Shown in pieces: positions 31,132 to 38,354 of a DNA stretch of 38,354 nt. Below the pieces are notes generated by a model, which searched no databases, was not told the DNA's origin, and worked only from the letters and a program-made list of their open reading frames with translations. Source of the stretch: Parvularculaceae bacterium. GTDB lineage: Bacteria; Pseudomonadota; Alphaproteobacteria; Caulobacterales; Parvularculaceae. Position 1 is the stretch's first letter, and the number at the start of each line of letters is the position of its first letter. The stretch lies in assembly GCA_021776465.1 (NCBI GenBank), contig JAJFFU010000025.1, positions 1 through 38,354 on the forward strand. Direction: 5' to 3'. A program made the position numbers and the translations under genes.

Positions 31132-33036
31132 ATGAGTTCTGCGCGCGCATATGATGTCATTGTAATCGGCGGCGGCCACGCTGGCTGTGAAGCTGCGACC
31201 GCCGCGGCGCGGGCCGGCGCGGCGACAGCGCTGGTCACCCACCGTCGCGACACCATTGGCGAAATGTCCTGCAATCCGGCGATCGGCGGTCTCGGCAAAG
31301 GACACCTTGTGCGCGAGGTCGACGCCCTCGACGGCGTCATGGGCAAAGTCATTGATCAGGCCGGCATCCAGTTCCGCATGCTCAACCGGTCTAAAGGCCC
31401 TGCCGTTCGCGGCCCAAGGGCGCAGGCTGATCGCAAACTCTATCGCGAAGGAATGCAGGCCCTGCTCGGCGACTACCCCGGCCTCGATATCATTGAGGCC
31501 GCGGTTGAGGATCTGACTGTTTCACATGGAACAGTTTCCGGCGTTGTCCTCGCTGACGGCGCGACCATTGCCGCGCGTGCCGTCGTGCTGACCACCGGCA
31601 CATTCCTCAAGGGCATGATCCATATTGGCGACAAACGCATTCCGGCGGGCCGAGCCAATTCCCGCGCGGCCAACAAGGAATGGGGCGGCGGCGTTGAGGC
31701 CCCGTCGGTTGGCCTGTCCGACCGGCTCTACGGTCTTGGCCTGCAAATGGGGCGTCTCAAGACAGGTACGCCGGCGCGCATCGACGGCTCGACAATTGAT
31801 TGGGACCGCCTGGAGATGCAGCCTGCGGACGCGCGGCCTGTCCCGTTCTCGTTTCTGAGCGATGCAATCGCCGTTCCCCAGGTCTCTTGCGGGATCACAC
31901 ACACGACGGTGCAAACCCATCGCATCATTGAAGAGAACATCGGCAAGTCAGCGGTCTATGGCGGCGCCATCTCGGGGCGCGGCCCGCGCTATTGCCCGTC
32001 CATTGAAGACAAGGTCGTCCGCTTCGCCGAGCGCGACAGCCACCAGATTTTTCTGGAGCCCGAAGGCCTGGACGACAATACGGTGTACCCGAACGGAATT
32101 TCGACGTCCCTTCCCGAAGACGTTCAGGCGGCGTTTTTAAAAACCATTCCCGGCCTCGAGAATGCGCGCGTCGTTCGTTACGGCTACGCGATTGAATATG
32201 ACTATGTTGACCCGCGCGCCCTCAGCCATTGTCTTGAAACCCGCGCCCTGCCCGGCCTTTTTCTCGCGGGACAGATCAACGGCACGACGGGTTACGAAGA
32301 GGCTGCCGCGCAAGGGTTGATGGCCGGCGTTAACGCTGCACGCCGGGCGAACGATAACGATACGCCTTTCACACTTGATCGCAGCGAAGCCTACATTGGC
32401 GTCCTCATCGACGACCTCGTCACCCATGGTGTCAGCGAACCTTATCGCATGTTTACAAGCCGCGCCGAGTATCGCCTGACCTTGCGCGCTGACAATGCAG
32501 ACCAGCGACTGACGCCTGTCGGTATTGCCGCGGGCATCGTTGGCGAGACCCGTGTGCAGGCGTTCCACGTGAAAAAAGCAGCGCTCGATAAAGCGCGCGA
32601 TTGGGCGGGCGCGACGTCGCTGACGCCCAATGAGGCGGCGCATCACGGCCTGAAGATCAATCAGGACGGGCGTCGCCGCAACGTGCTTGATCTCCTTTCC
32701 CTGCCGGACGTAACGCGCGAAACGCTCGGCGCCATCTGGCCCGACTTGCGCACGATGGATGACACCATCGCCGAACAGCTTGAATTCGACGCGCTCTATT
32801 CTGGCTACCTCCATCGTCAGGAGGCGGACATTATCGCCTTCAAAAAAGACGAGTCGCTGCGCTTGCCCGCGGCGCTTGATTACGCCGCCATACCAGGGCT
32901 CTCCAATGAGGTGCGCACAAAGCTGATTGACGCGCGTCCAGCGACATTAGGACAGGCCGGACGCATCGAAGGCGTAACGCCTGCGGCCCAGGCGCTGTTA
33001 TTGGCGTGGATGAAGAAACCGGCAAAAGCGAGATGA
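31132..33036 (+). CDS. mnmG: tRNA uridine-5-carboxymethylaminomethyl modification enzyme MnmG
   Basis: 634 aa from the ATG at 31132; an upstream TTG would add 15 non-conserved residues. MnmG (GidA) is the FAD- and NADH-binding partner of MnmE. It shows the dinucleotide-binding motif [14 protein letters not shown] at the N-terminus, the family signatures [37 protein letters not shown] and [20 protein letters not shown], and a C-terminal helical domain ending near [11 protein letters not shown]. Two weaker parS-like sites lie in its frame (31518, 32561). It overlaps rsmG by 4 bases (ATGA). Confidence 0.97.
   Translation: MSSARAYDVIVIGGGHAGCEAATAAARAGAATALVTHRRDTIGEMSCNPAIGGLGKGHLVREVDALDGVMGKVIDQAGIQFRMLNRSKGPAVRGPRAQADRKLYREGMQALLGDYPGLDIIEAAVEDLTVSHGTVSGVVLADGATIAARAVVLTTGTFLKGMIHIGDKRIPAGRANSRAANKEWGGGVEAPSVGLSDRLYGLGLQMGRLKTGTPARIDGSTIDWDRLEMQPADARPVPFSFLSDAIAVPQVSCGITHTTVQTHRIIEENIGKSAVYGGAISGRGPRYCPSIEDKVVRFAERDSHQIFLEPEGLDDNTVYPNGISTSLPEDVQAAFLKTIPGLENARVVRYGYAIEYDYVDPRALSHCLETRALPGLFLAGQINGTTGYEEAAAQGLMAGVNAARRANDNDTPFTLDRSEAYIGVLIDDLVTHGVSEPYRMFTSRAEYRLTLRADNADQRLTPVGIAAGIVGETRVQAFHVKKAALDKARDWAGATSLTPNEAAHHGLKINQDGRRRNVLDLLSLPDVTRETLGAIWPDLRTMDDTIAEQLEFDALYSGYLHRQEADIIAFKKDESLRLPAALDYAAIPGLSNEVRTKLIDARPATLGQAGRIEGVTPAAQALLLAWMKKPAKAR
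31518..31533. promoter_or_regulatory. parS: parS-like site 4 (14/16)
   Basis: TGTTTCACATGGAACA differs from the consensus at two central bases. It lies in mnmG. The outer arms are perfect, but central changes may weaken ParB binding. Confidence 0.55.
32561..32576. promoter_or_regulatory. parS: parS-like site 5 (13/16)
   Basis: CGTTCCACGTGAAAAA keeps the CCACGTGAAA core with three differences. It lies in mnmG and is the weakest candidate. Confidence 0.45.
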
Positions 33037-33653
33037 CACCTGAAGAATTCGCCGCCGCAACGAATGTTTCACGTGAAACACTAGAGCGCCTCAACGCGAT
33101 GGACCGTGTACTGATGGAGTGGTCAGACCGGCATAATCTGATTGCGCGATCTACCCTGCCGGATCGTTGGGCGCGCCATTATCTCGACTCCGCACAGATC
33201 GCCGCGCATCTGTCGGCGGACGTTAAAACGCTTGCCGATCTTGGCTCCGGCGCCGGCTTTCCCGGCCTCGTCCTCGCCGCCATCCTCGCCGAACGCGGCG
33301 GCGCTGTTACCTTGATTGAATCGACGGGCAAAAAGGCGGCGTTCCTTGCCGAGGCGGCGCGAGCGATGGAGCTTTCGAATGTCACGGTCATACCGGAGCG
33401 GATTGAGGCGGTGAAACTTTCCCCCAAACCCGAAATTGTCACCGCACGGGCCCTCGCCCCACTTCCGAAGTTGCTCCAATACGCCCATGAAATCGGGGGC
33501 GAAAACACAAAGTATTTCTTTTCCAAAGGACAAGATGTTGATAGTGAGCTCGCTGAGGCCGCAACATATTGGCAAATGACCGTAAAACTGCATAAAAGCC
33601 TTACCAGCCCTTCGGGGACCATTCTGGAGATCGGAAAGTTAGCGCGTGCCTGA
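33033..33653 (+). CDS. rsmG: 16S rRNA (guanine-527-N7)-methyltransferase RsmG
   Basis: 206 aa from the ATG that overlaps the mnmG stop (ATGA); an in-frame GTG at 33006 would add nine residues. RsmG (GidB) methylates G527 of 16S rRNA with SAM. Motifs: [24 protein letters not shown]-binding [29 protein letters not shown] and [13 protein letters not shown]. Codons 11-15 (NVSRET) are written by a perfect parS site. It overlaps parA by 8 bases. Confidence 0.96.
   Translation: MTPEEFAAATNVSRETLERLNAMDRVLMEWSDRHNLIARSTLPDRWARHYLDSAQIAAHLSADVKTLADLGSGAGFPGLVLAAILAERGGAVTLIESTGKKAAFLAEAARAMELSNVTVIPERIEAVKLSPKPEIVTARALAPLPKLLQYAHEIGGENTKYFFSKGQDVDSELAEAATYWQMTVKLHKSLTSPSGTILEIGKLARA
33065..33080. promoter_or_regulatory. 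parS: parS site 6 (16/16) inside rsmG
   Basis: TGTTTCACGTGAAACA is an exact consensus match within the first codons of rsmG, about 580 bases upstream of parA. Confidence 0.93.
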
Positions 33654-34464
33654 AGCGACCGTCCCCACAAGCCCCCGTATTCTCGCCATCGCCAATCAAA
33701 AGGGCGGCGTCGGGAAGACAACCACAGCGATAAATCTCGCGACAGCACTCGCGGCGGTTGGGGAGCGCGTGCTTCTGGTCGACCTCGACCCACAAGGCAA
33801 CGCATCGACAGGGCTTGGCATCTCGGCGGCGTCGCGCGGCGTCACCACCTATGACGTCCTCACCGACGAATATCGGCTGGAGGCGGCGGTAATTGAGACA
33901 GATATCCCCGGCCTCCTCCTTGCGCCGGCGGGCGAGGATCTCGCCGGAGCCGAGATCGAGCTGATCGACGCAGATCGGCGCCATTATCGTCTGGCCGAAG
34001 CGCTTACCGGTTACAGTGCGGCCGGCCGCGACGGCGTCACTTATGTTTTGATCGACTGCCCGCCCTCTTTGAGCCTGTTAACGCTGAATGCGCTGGCCGC
34101 GGCCGACGCCGTGATCATTCCGTTGCAGTGTGAGTTTTTTGCACTCGAAGGCCTCAGTCAGATTCTCCGGACGATTGATACCGTCCGTGAGCGGATTAAT
34201 GGCCGCTTGGAGTTGCAGGGCGTCGTATTGACGATGCATGACCGGCGCAACAATCTCACCAACCAGGTCGAAGACGATGTGCGCGCGCATCTGAATGACA
34301 AAGTCTATCGCACCGTCATTCCGCGCAATGTGCGCATTTCCGAAGCGCCGAGCCACGGCAAACCGGCGCTTCTTTACGATCTGAAATGCCCGGGCAGCCA
34401 AGCCTATATCCAGCTTGCCTCGGAAGTTATTCAGCGCGAACGGGCCCGGCCGAAGGCCGCCTGA
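33646..34464 (+). CDS. parA: Chromosome partitioning ATPase ParA
   Basis: 272 aa from a GTG start inside the end of rsmG. The deviant Walker A KGGVGKTTTAINLA (19-32), LLVDLDPQGNASTGLG (Walker A') and VLIDCPPSLSLLTLNAL (Walker B) identify a ParA/Soj ATPase. It forms a DNA-bound gradient that moves ParB-parS complexes to the cell poles. parB follows 25 bases later in the same operon. Confidence 0.97.
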   Translation: MPEATVPTSPRILAIANQKGGVGKTTTAINLATALAAVGERVLLVDLDPQGNASTGLGISAASRGVTTYDVLTDEYRLEAAVIETDIPGLLLAPAGEDLAGAEIELIDADRRHYRLAEALTGYSAAGRDGVTYVLIDCPPSLSLLTLNALAAADAVIIPLQCEFFALEGLSQILRTIDTVRERINGRLELQGVVLTMHDRRNNLTNQVEDDVRAHLNDKVYRTVIPRNVRISEAPSHGKPALLYDLKCPGSQAYIQLASEVIQRERARPKAA

Positions 34465-34489
34465 AAACCGGGAAAAAGGCAGGGAGAAT

Positions 34490-35416
34490 ATGGCCGTGGC
34501 GGCGAAAAAGAAAAGTCATTCCAAGGGGTTAGGCAGAGGGCTCGATGCGCTTCTGGGCGATGCTCCAAGCGCGCGGGTGAGCGAGAAAGCCGCCGCGCCC
34601 GGCCCGCGGCGGGAGCTGCCGACGGCGTTTTTAAAGCCCAACCCCGATCAGCCGCGCCAGCAATTTGACGAAGACGCGATCAACGACCTTGCGCGCTCTA
34701 TTGAGGCGCGGGGGTTGTTGCAACCAATTCTCGTACGCCCGATGGGCCGCGACGATTATCAGATCGTCGCCGGCGAGCGGCGCTGGCGCGCGGCGCAAAA
34801 AGCAAAGCTGCATAATGTTCCCGTTATCATCCGTGAACTGACGGATGAAGAAACGGCGGAAATCGCACTCATTGAAAATGTCCAGCGCGTCGATCTCAAT
34901 CCGATCGAGGAGGCGCGGGCTTATCACCGGCTTGCAGATGATTTTGGCCGTAAGCAGGACGAGATTGCAAAAGCGGTCGGCAAGTCACGCAGCCATGTCG
35001 CCAATATCATGCGCCTTTTGAACCTGCCGGATGCGGGTCTGAAGGCGCTGGGCGCTGGCGAGATTTCCATGGGGCACGCCCGCGCGCTGCTCGCCCACGC
35101 AAACCCCGCCGCGGCCCTGAAACAGATTCTGGACAGAGGCTTGTCGGTGCGCGAGACCGAAGCGCTGGTCCGCGCCGAGGGCGTCCGTGCAACGCCGTCC
35201 GGAACGTCCGGGACGAAAAAAACGGGTGGAAAAACAACAGGCTCCGGCAGCGGTGATTCTGACACACGGGCCCTGGAGCGCGACCTTTCGGCCATTCTCG
35301 GGCTCGATGTGTCTATTGCTCACTCGAAAAAAGGCGCCGGCTCGGTGACTGTCGATTATCTCAATCTCGACCAACTCGACGATATTTGCCGCCGCCTGAT
35401 GGGGTCGAGTGCGTGA
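34490..35416 (+). CDS. parB: Chromosome partitioning protein ParB
   Basis: 308 aa from the ATG at 34490, with AGGGAG upstream; a longer frame starting inside parA is not supported. The N-terminal GLGRGLDALLGD (13-24) is the usual ParA-interacting start. The CTPase/N-terminal domain has LQPILVRP, the GERRWRAAQ motif (95-103) and ENVQRVDLNPIEEA. A helix-turn-helix (EIAKAVGKSRSHVANIMRLLNLP) reads parS. A Gly/Thr/Lys linker separates the C-terminal dimerisation domain (VTVDYLNLDQLDDICRRLM). It would load and spread on the six nearby sites. Confidence 0.97.
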   Translation: MAVAAKKKSHSKGLGRGLDALLGDAPSARVSEKAAAPGPRRELPTAFLKPNPDQPRQQFDEDAINDLARSIEARGLLQPILVRPMGRDDYQIVAGERRWRAAQKAKLHNVPVIIRELTDEETAEIALIENVQRVDLNPIEEARAYHRLADDFGRKQDEIAKAVGKSRSHVANIMRLLNLPDAGLKALGAGEISMGHARALLAHANPAAALKQILDRGLSVRETEALVRAEGVRATPSGTSGTKKTGGKTTGSGSGDSDTRALERDLSAILGLDVSIAHSKKGAGSVTVDYLNLDQLDDICRRLMGSSA

Positions 35417-35450
35417 TGCTGCACAACTGCGCGCCAATTCGGGTTAATGC

Positions 35451-36851
35451 ATGACGGATGATGCTCCGCCTACTGATAAAATAGAGCCGGCGACCGAGGA
35501 AATCGAACGCGACCTGGAAGCGGCCGGCGAGTTTTTCATCACATTGAAAGTGCACGCGCTAACGCTCTTCGAACGCCTCGCCGACCAATTGGGATCTGCG
35601 AGCGGCCTTTATCAGGCAGCCGCCATCGCCGCGGCGCTGTTTTTGGGGTGGGCCCTTGGGCGGCCATTGCGCGCGTCAATCGACCGGCTTTTGCAGGGGG
35701 CGCCCGAGGAAGGCCATGCCGAGGCCGACCAGTTTGAAAGCGCCTTGCGCTCGCTTGCGGCGCCCTTTGCCGCCACCATCATTCTCTGGCTCGCCGTCCC
35801 GATATTTCAGGGGTTTGGCCTGTCGGTGAGCTTGATGCGGATCGCCGCCAGCCTCATAACGGCGTGGATCATTATCCGGTTTGTCGCGTCGTTTGTCCGC
35901 GATCCTTTCTGGTCCCGGACGTTCGCGCTGTTCGCGTGGATCGCCGCTGCGCTCAACATTTTACGCCTTCTCGGCCCGACCATCGATTTCCTCGACAGCC
36001 TGCGCATTCCGCTCGGCGGCGGTAATGCAGTTTCCATATTCGACATTTTATGGGCTGCGGCGCTCGCCACCATGTTGTTGTGGAGCGCCTCTTTCGCTGC
36101 CCGCATTATCCGCCAGCGCCTTAACAATTCGACCAAGCTGACACCGTCGGTGCGCGGGCTCCTTGGCCAGTTGATCCAGATCGGCCTCATCGCCGGAGCG
36201 ATCCTCCTCGCCCTGTCCATCGCGCGGGTTAACCTGACCGGCCTTGCCGTCCTGACGGGCGCCATCGGCGTCGGCATCGGTTTCGGGCTGCAGTCGATTT
36301 TTCAGAACTTTATCGCCGGGATCATCATTCTGCTGGAAAAAACCCTGAAGGTCGGCGATTTCGTGGATCTGGAGTCTGGCATTACCGGCGAGGTCAGGGA
36401 AATCAATGTCCGCTCAACGCTGGTCACCACCAATGATAATGTGGACATCCTTGTTCCCAACGCGGAGTTCATCTCCAAGCGCGTCACCAACTGGACCTTG
36501 CGCGAGGCCTACCGGCGCTTACGGATTCCCTTCGGCGTCGCTTACGGCACCGACAAGGAGCTCGTCAAAAAAGCGGCGCTCGAGGCCGGCTGCGCCGTCC
36601 CCTATACGTTGACCACAAACCCCAAGCGCAAGCCCGATGTGTGGCTTGTCGGCTTTGGCGAGTCGAGCCTTGATTTTGAGCTCGTCGTCTGGCTCACCGA
36701 CGACGCTGTAAGCCGGCCGGGCGCGGTCAACGCCGCCTATAATTGGGAGATCGAAACAGCGCTCGGAAAATACGGGATCGAGATCCCCTTCCCGCAGCGC
36801 GATTTGCATATCATTCCGCCAAAAGCGCCGATCGACCAATCTGTAGACTGA
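35451..36851 (+). CDS. MscS-family mechanosensitive channel
   Basis: 466 aa. An acidic N-terminus (1-40) is followed by about five TM segments and the MscS pore and beta domain: VLTGAIGVGIGFGLQSIFQNFIAGIIILLEKTLKVGDFVDLESGITGEVREINVRSTLVTTNDNVDILVPNAEFI. The glycine/alanine-rich pore helix and FQNFIAG are typical. It opens under membrane tension to release solutes on osmotic downshock. It is larger than E. coli MscS (286 aa) because of the extra N-terminal helices. It converges on holA with a 4-base gap and separates parB from holA. Confidence 0.93.
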   Translation: MTDDAPPTDKIEPATEEIERDLEAAGEFFITLKVHALTLFERLADQLGSASGLYQAAAIAAALFLGWALGRPLRASIDRLLQGAPEEGHAEADQFESALRSLAAPFAATIILWLAVPIFQGFGLSVSLMRIAASLITAWIIIRFVASFVRDPFWSRTFALFAWIAAALNILRLLGPTIDFLDSLRIPLGGGNAVSIFDILWAAALATMLLWSASFAARIIRQRLNNSTKLTPSVRGLLGQLIQIGLIAGAILLALSIARVNLTGLAVLTGAIGVGIGFGLQSIFQNFIAGIIILLEKTLKVGDFVDLESGITGEVREINVRSTLVTTNDNVDILVPNAEFISKRVTNWTLREAYRRLRIPFGVAYGTDKELVKKAALEAGCAVPYTLTTNPKRKPDVWLVGFGESSLDFELVVWLTDDAVSRPGAVNAAYNWEIETALGKYGIEIPFPQRDLHIIPPKAPIDQSVD

Positions 36852-36855
36852 TGAA

Positions 36856-37911
36856 TTATGGACGCGCCATCATGGTGACGCGCAAGGCCGCGCGCTCAAT
36901 GATTTCGCGCTGCGGCGCGGCGGTTGTCTTGGCGTCAAATTCTGCATCGATCAGCATGCGGGCGGCGACGTCCAACCGGCGCGAGGGCCATTTGCCAAGG
37001 CGCTGTTCAAAAGCGCGCTGCTCGCCAAAAAAGACCGGCGGGCGCAATTTTTTCATGGCCGCAGAAGCATTATCGCCTGCATCCATATGGGCTTTCGCGG
37101 CTTTGATGCGCGAGACCTGGCGTTGCAGCGCGCGCAGAAGCCCAATCGGGCTGGCGCCGGCCGCCTCGGCCTTGAAAAGCGCTGCAGATAGAGCCGCCGG
37201 CGCGCCGTCGACAGCCGCCGCCGTTGCCTCTTCGAGCGCTTGGCCTGGCCCGTCAACGATTGAAGCGCGTACGTCGTCCACCGTGATTGCGCCCGATCCT
37301 GACCGGACCGACTTTGGACCCTTGAAGAGAATGAGCTTGTCAATTTCTGACCGGGTCAGCCCGTGATCGTCGCCCAAAGTCGCGACCAGAAAATCGAGGG
37401 CGTCATCATCAAATCGCAACTCTTCCGCCCGCGCCAGATCGCGCGCCAGATCGCGCACGTCGGCCGGCGCATCGGCGTAACAGGGAAGCGCCGCGCCACG
37501 CTTTGCTTTTTCAAACAGTTTGCGAAGGCCTGAGCGGGGAGAAAGATCGCCCCCTTCGATAACAACCAGCCCGTTTGGTTTCACAGCGCCCTGATCAAGG
37601 CCTTTGATCAAGGCGCCCGCCGCCTTGGCGCTCGCCTCGCCAGCCGTTCGCAGACGGATGATGCGTTCGCCGCCCATGAATGACAGGGCCGCGATTTCAT
37701 CGGCGAGGCGGCCGGGGTCGTCTTTCAAATCGGCGTCGGTCAATTCGATGGCGTTAAACGGATCATTGAGATCATCGACGATGCGCCGGGCCAATGACGC
37801 GGCGCGTTCCCGCGCCAGCCCGGCATCCGGCCCGTAGACGAGGACGGCGGCGATTTCCGGGTCGGGTTTTTGCAAAAAGGCCTTTATTGCCCGACCCTTA
37901 AGGGCCGTCAC
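36856..37911 (-). CDS. holA: DNA polymerase III delta subunit
   Basis: 351 aa. HolA is the clamp-loader subunit that opens the beta clamp. The N-terminus (KAFLQKPDPEIAAVLVYGPDAGLARERA) and the LADEIAALSFMGGERIIRLR segment are characteristic, followed by the helical lid region (DDHGLTRSEIDKLIL) and the C-terminal collar helices (IGLLRALQRQVSRI). Its start overlaps the lptE stop by 4 bases, the lptE-holA order usual in alphaproteobacteria. Confidence 0.95.
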   Translation of the reverse strand: MTALKGRAIKAFLQKPDPEIAAVLVYGPDAGLARERAASLARRIVDDLNDPFNAIELTDADLKDDPGRLADEIAALSFMGGERIIRLRTAGEASAKAAGALIKGLDQGAVKPNGLVVIEGGDLSPRSGLRKLFEKAKRGAALPCYADAPADVRDLARDLARAEELRFDDDALDFLVATLGDDHGLTRSEIDKLILFKGPKSVRSGSGAITVDDVRASIVDGPGQALEEATAAAVDGAPAALSAALFKAEAAGASPIGLLRALQRQVSRIKAAKAHMDAGDNASAAMKKLRPPVFFGEQRAFEQRLGKWPSRRLDVAARMLIDAEFDAKTTAAPQREIIERAALRVTMMARP

Positions 37912-38354
37912 GCGCCGCGCTCGTCATCCACGCCCTCTTCGATCAGAAACGGGCGGTCGCCGCTTTCGAAGGAATCTTTGGGCGCGCCAATCTCTTCGAT
38001 TGTCGCCGGATCGTAAAAATCGTCGTCTTCGGTCGGCTGCGGCGTGTCGGTGGGGTTGGCGAGGCGCAGGAGGATATCGCGCTCAATTTCCTCGGCGAGC
38101 AGGCGCGCTGCTTTTTCGCGTGCGGCGCGCTCGGCAAATAGCGTTGAATATTGTGAGCTGACGATATTGTACGAGGTAATCGCCTGCACCTTGCCCTGAT
38201 ATACTTTCTGCGTATCCAGATCGCGCAAATTATATCGCCCGTTCAGGCGGTAATTATAGCGGGTCACCGTGGCGTCAATCTGGACCGCGAGGCGCTGCGC
38301 CGCTTCCGATGCGACAACAGTCAGTTCATATTTCGGCGTTTCACCCTCTCGCAA
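37908..38354 (-). CDS. lptE: LPS-assembly lipoprotein LptE (5' end outside window)
   Basis: 148 C-terminal residues are seen; the frame is still open at the window edge, so the lipoprotein signal peptide lies beyond. LptE plugs the LptD barrel that inserts LPS into the outer membrane. The pattern YELTVVASEAAQRLAVQIDATVTRYNYRLNGRYNLRDLDTQKVYQGKVQAITSYNIVSSQYSTLFAERAAREKAARLLAEEI is typical of alphaproteobacterial LptE, with an acidic C-terminal tail. Translationally coupled to holA. Confidence 0.9.
   Translation of the reverse strand: MREGETPKYELTVVASEAAQRLAVQIDATVTRYNYRLNGRYNLRDLDTQKVYQGKVQAITSYNIVSSQYSTLFAERAAREKAARLLAEEIERDILLRLANPTDTPQPTEDDDFYDPATIEEIGAPKDSFESGDRPFLIEEGVDDERGA

Noticed and set aside
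32137-32814. 225-codon minus-strand frame inside mnmG
   Set aside because: Antisense shadow of a conserved gene with no recognisable domain.
1-38354. tRNA, rRNA and CRISPR arrays
   Set aside because: I saw no cloverleaf-like sequence, rRNA segment or spaced direct-repeat array; a covariance or repeat search was not possible.

Overview
The window looks like an origin-proximal stretch of an alphaproteobacterial chromosome. The gene string hemE-hemJ-rho-mnmE-mnmG-rsmG-parA-parB-holA-lptE, with ppsR-(maf-aroE)-coaE running the other way, is characteristic of that class, and a cluster of parS-like ParB sites lies beside parAB. The exact genus cannot be read from the sequence; a relative of the Caulobacterales/Hyphomonadales/Parvularculales is a guess. 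The chromosomal genes look GC-rich, while much of the first 7 kb is visibly more AT-rich.

Positions 1-7771: comM (YifB family, Mg-chelatase-like ATPase linked to natural transformation) is cut in two by a mobile element of about 6.29 kb (about 814-7098). The element has near-identical terminal inverted repeats, a direct target duplication and an IS1595-family (ISXO2-like) transposase. It also carries cargo: a DUF6471 protein and a small partner, a two-TM protein of unknown function, a P63C-domain protein, a PD-(D/E)XK nuclease-like protein, an adenine-type DNA methyltransferase and a coiled-coil/winged-helix-like protein. Four copies of a TCACC-N6-GGTGA palindrome lie at the element's promoters, start codons and left end, which suggests one shared regulatory circuit. 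Removing the element plus one duplication copy restores the comM frame exactly.

Positions 7852-13468: a soluble hybrid histidine kinase, an AmpG-like permease, a small lipoprotein, a PfkB/adenosine-type kinase and a membrane-anchored alpha/beta hydrolase.

Positions 13465-18290: on the minus strand ppsR, a single-ORF Maf-AroE fusion and coaE; divergently hemE and hemJ (heme synthesis), which overlap by 4 bases.

Positions 18304-29069: a metallo-beta-lactamase-fold hydrolase and rho, then an accessory block: a secreted zinc metalloprotease, a MATE exporter, a small secreted protein, a minus-strand group (glycerophosphodiesterase lipoprotein, membrane-tethered LuxR-type regulator, DUF4199 membrane protein), a quinone oxidoreductase and a DUF6489 protein. 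This block separates rho from mnmE.

Positions 29101-38354: mnmE, two small genes around a perfect parS, mnmG, rsmG, parA, parB, an MscS channel, then holA and lptE on the minus strand. Six parS-like sites lie within 3.1 kb, five of them inside coding sequence. MnmE and MnmG act together in tRNA wobble-uridine modification, and ParA/ParB/parS segregate the chromosome origin.
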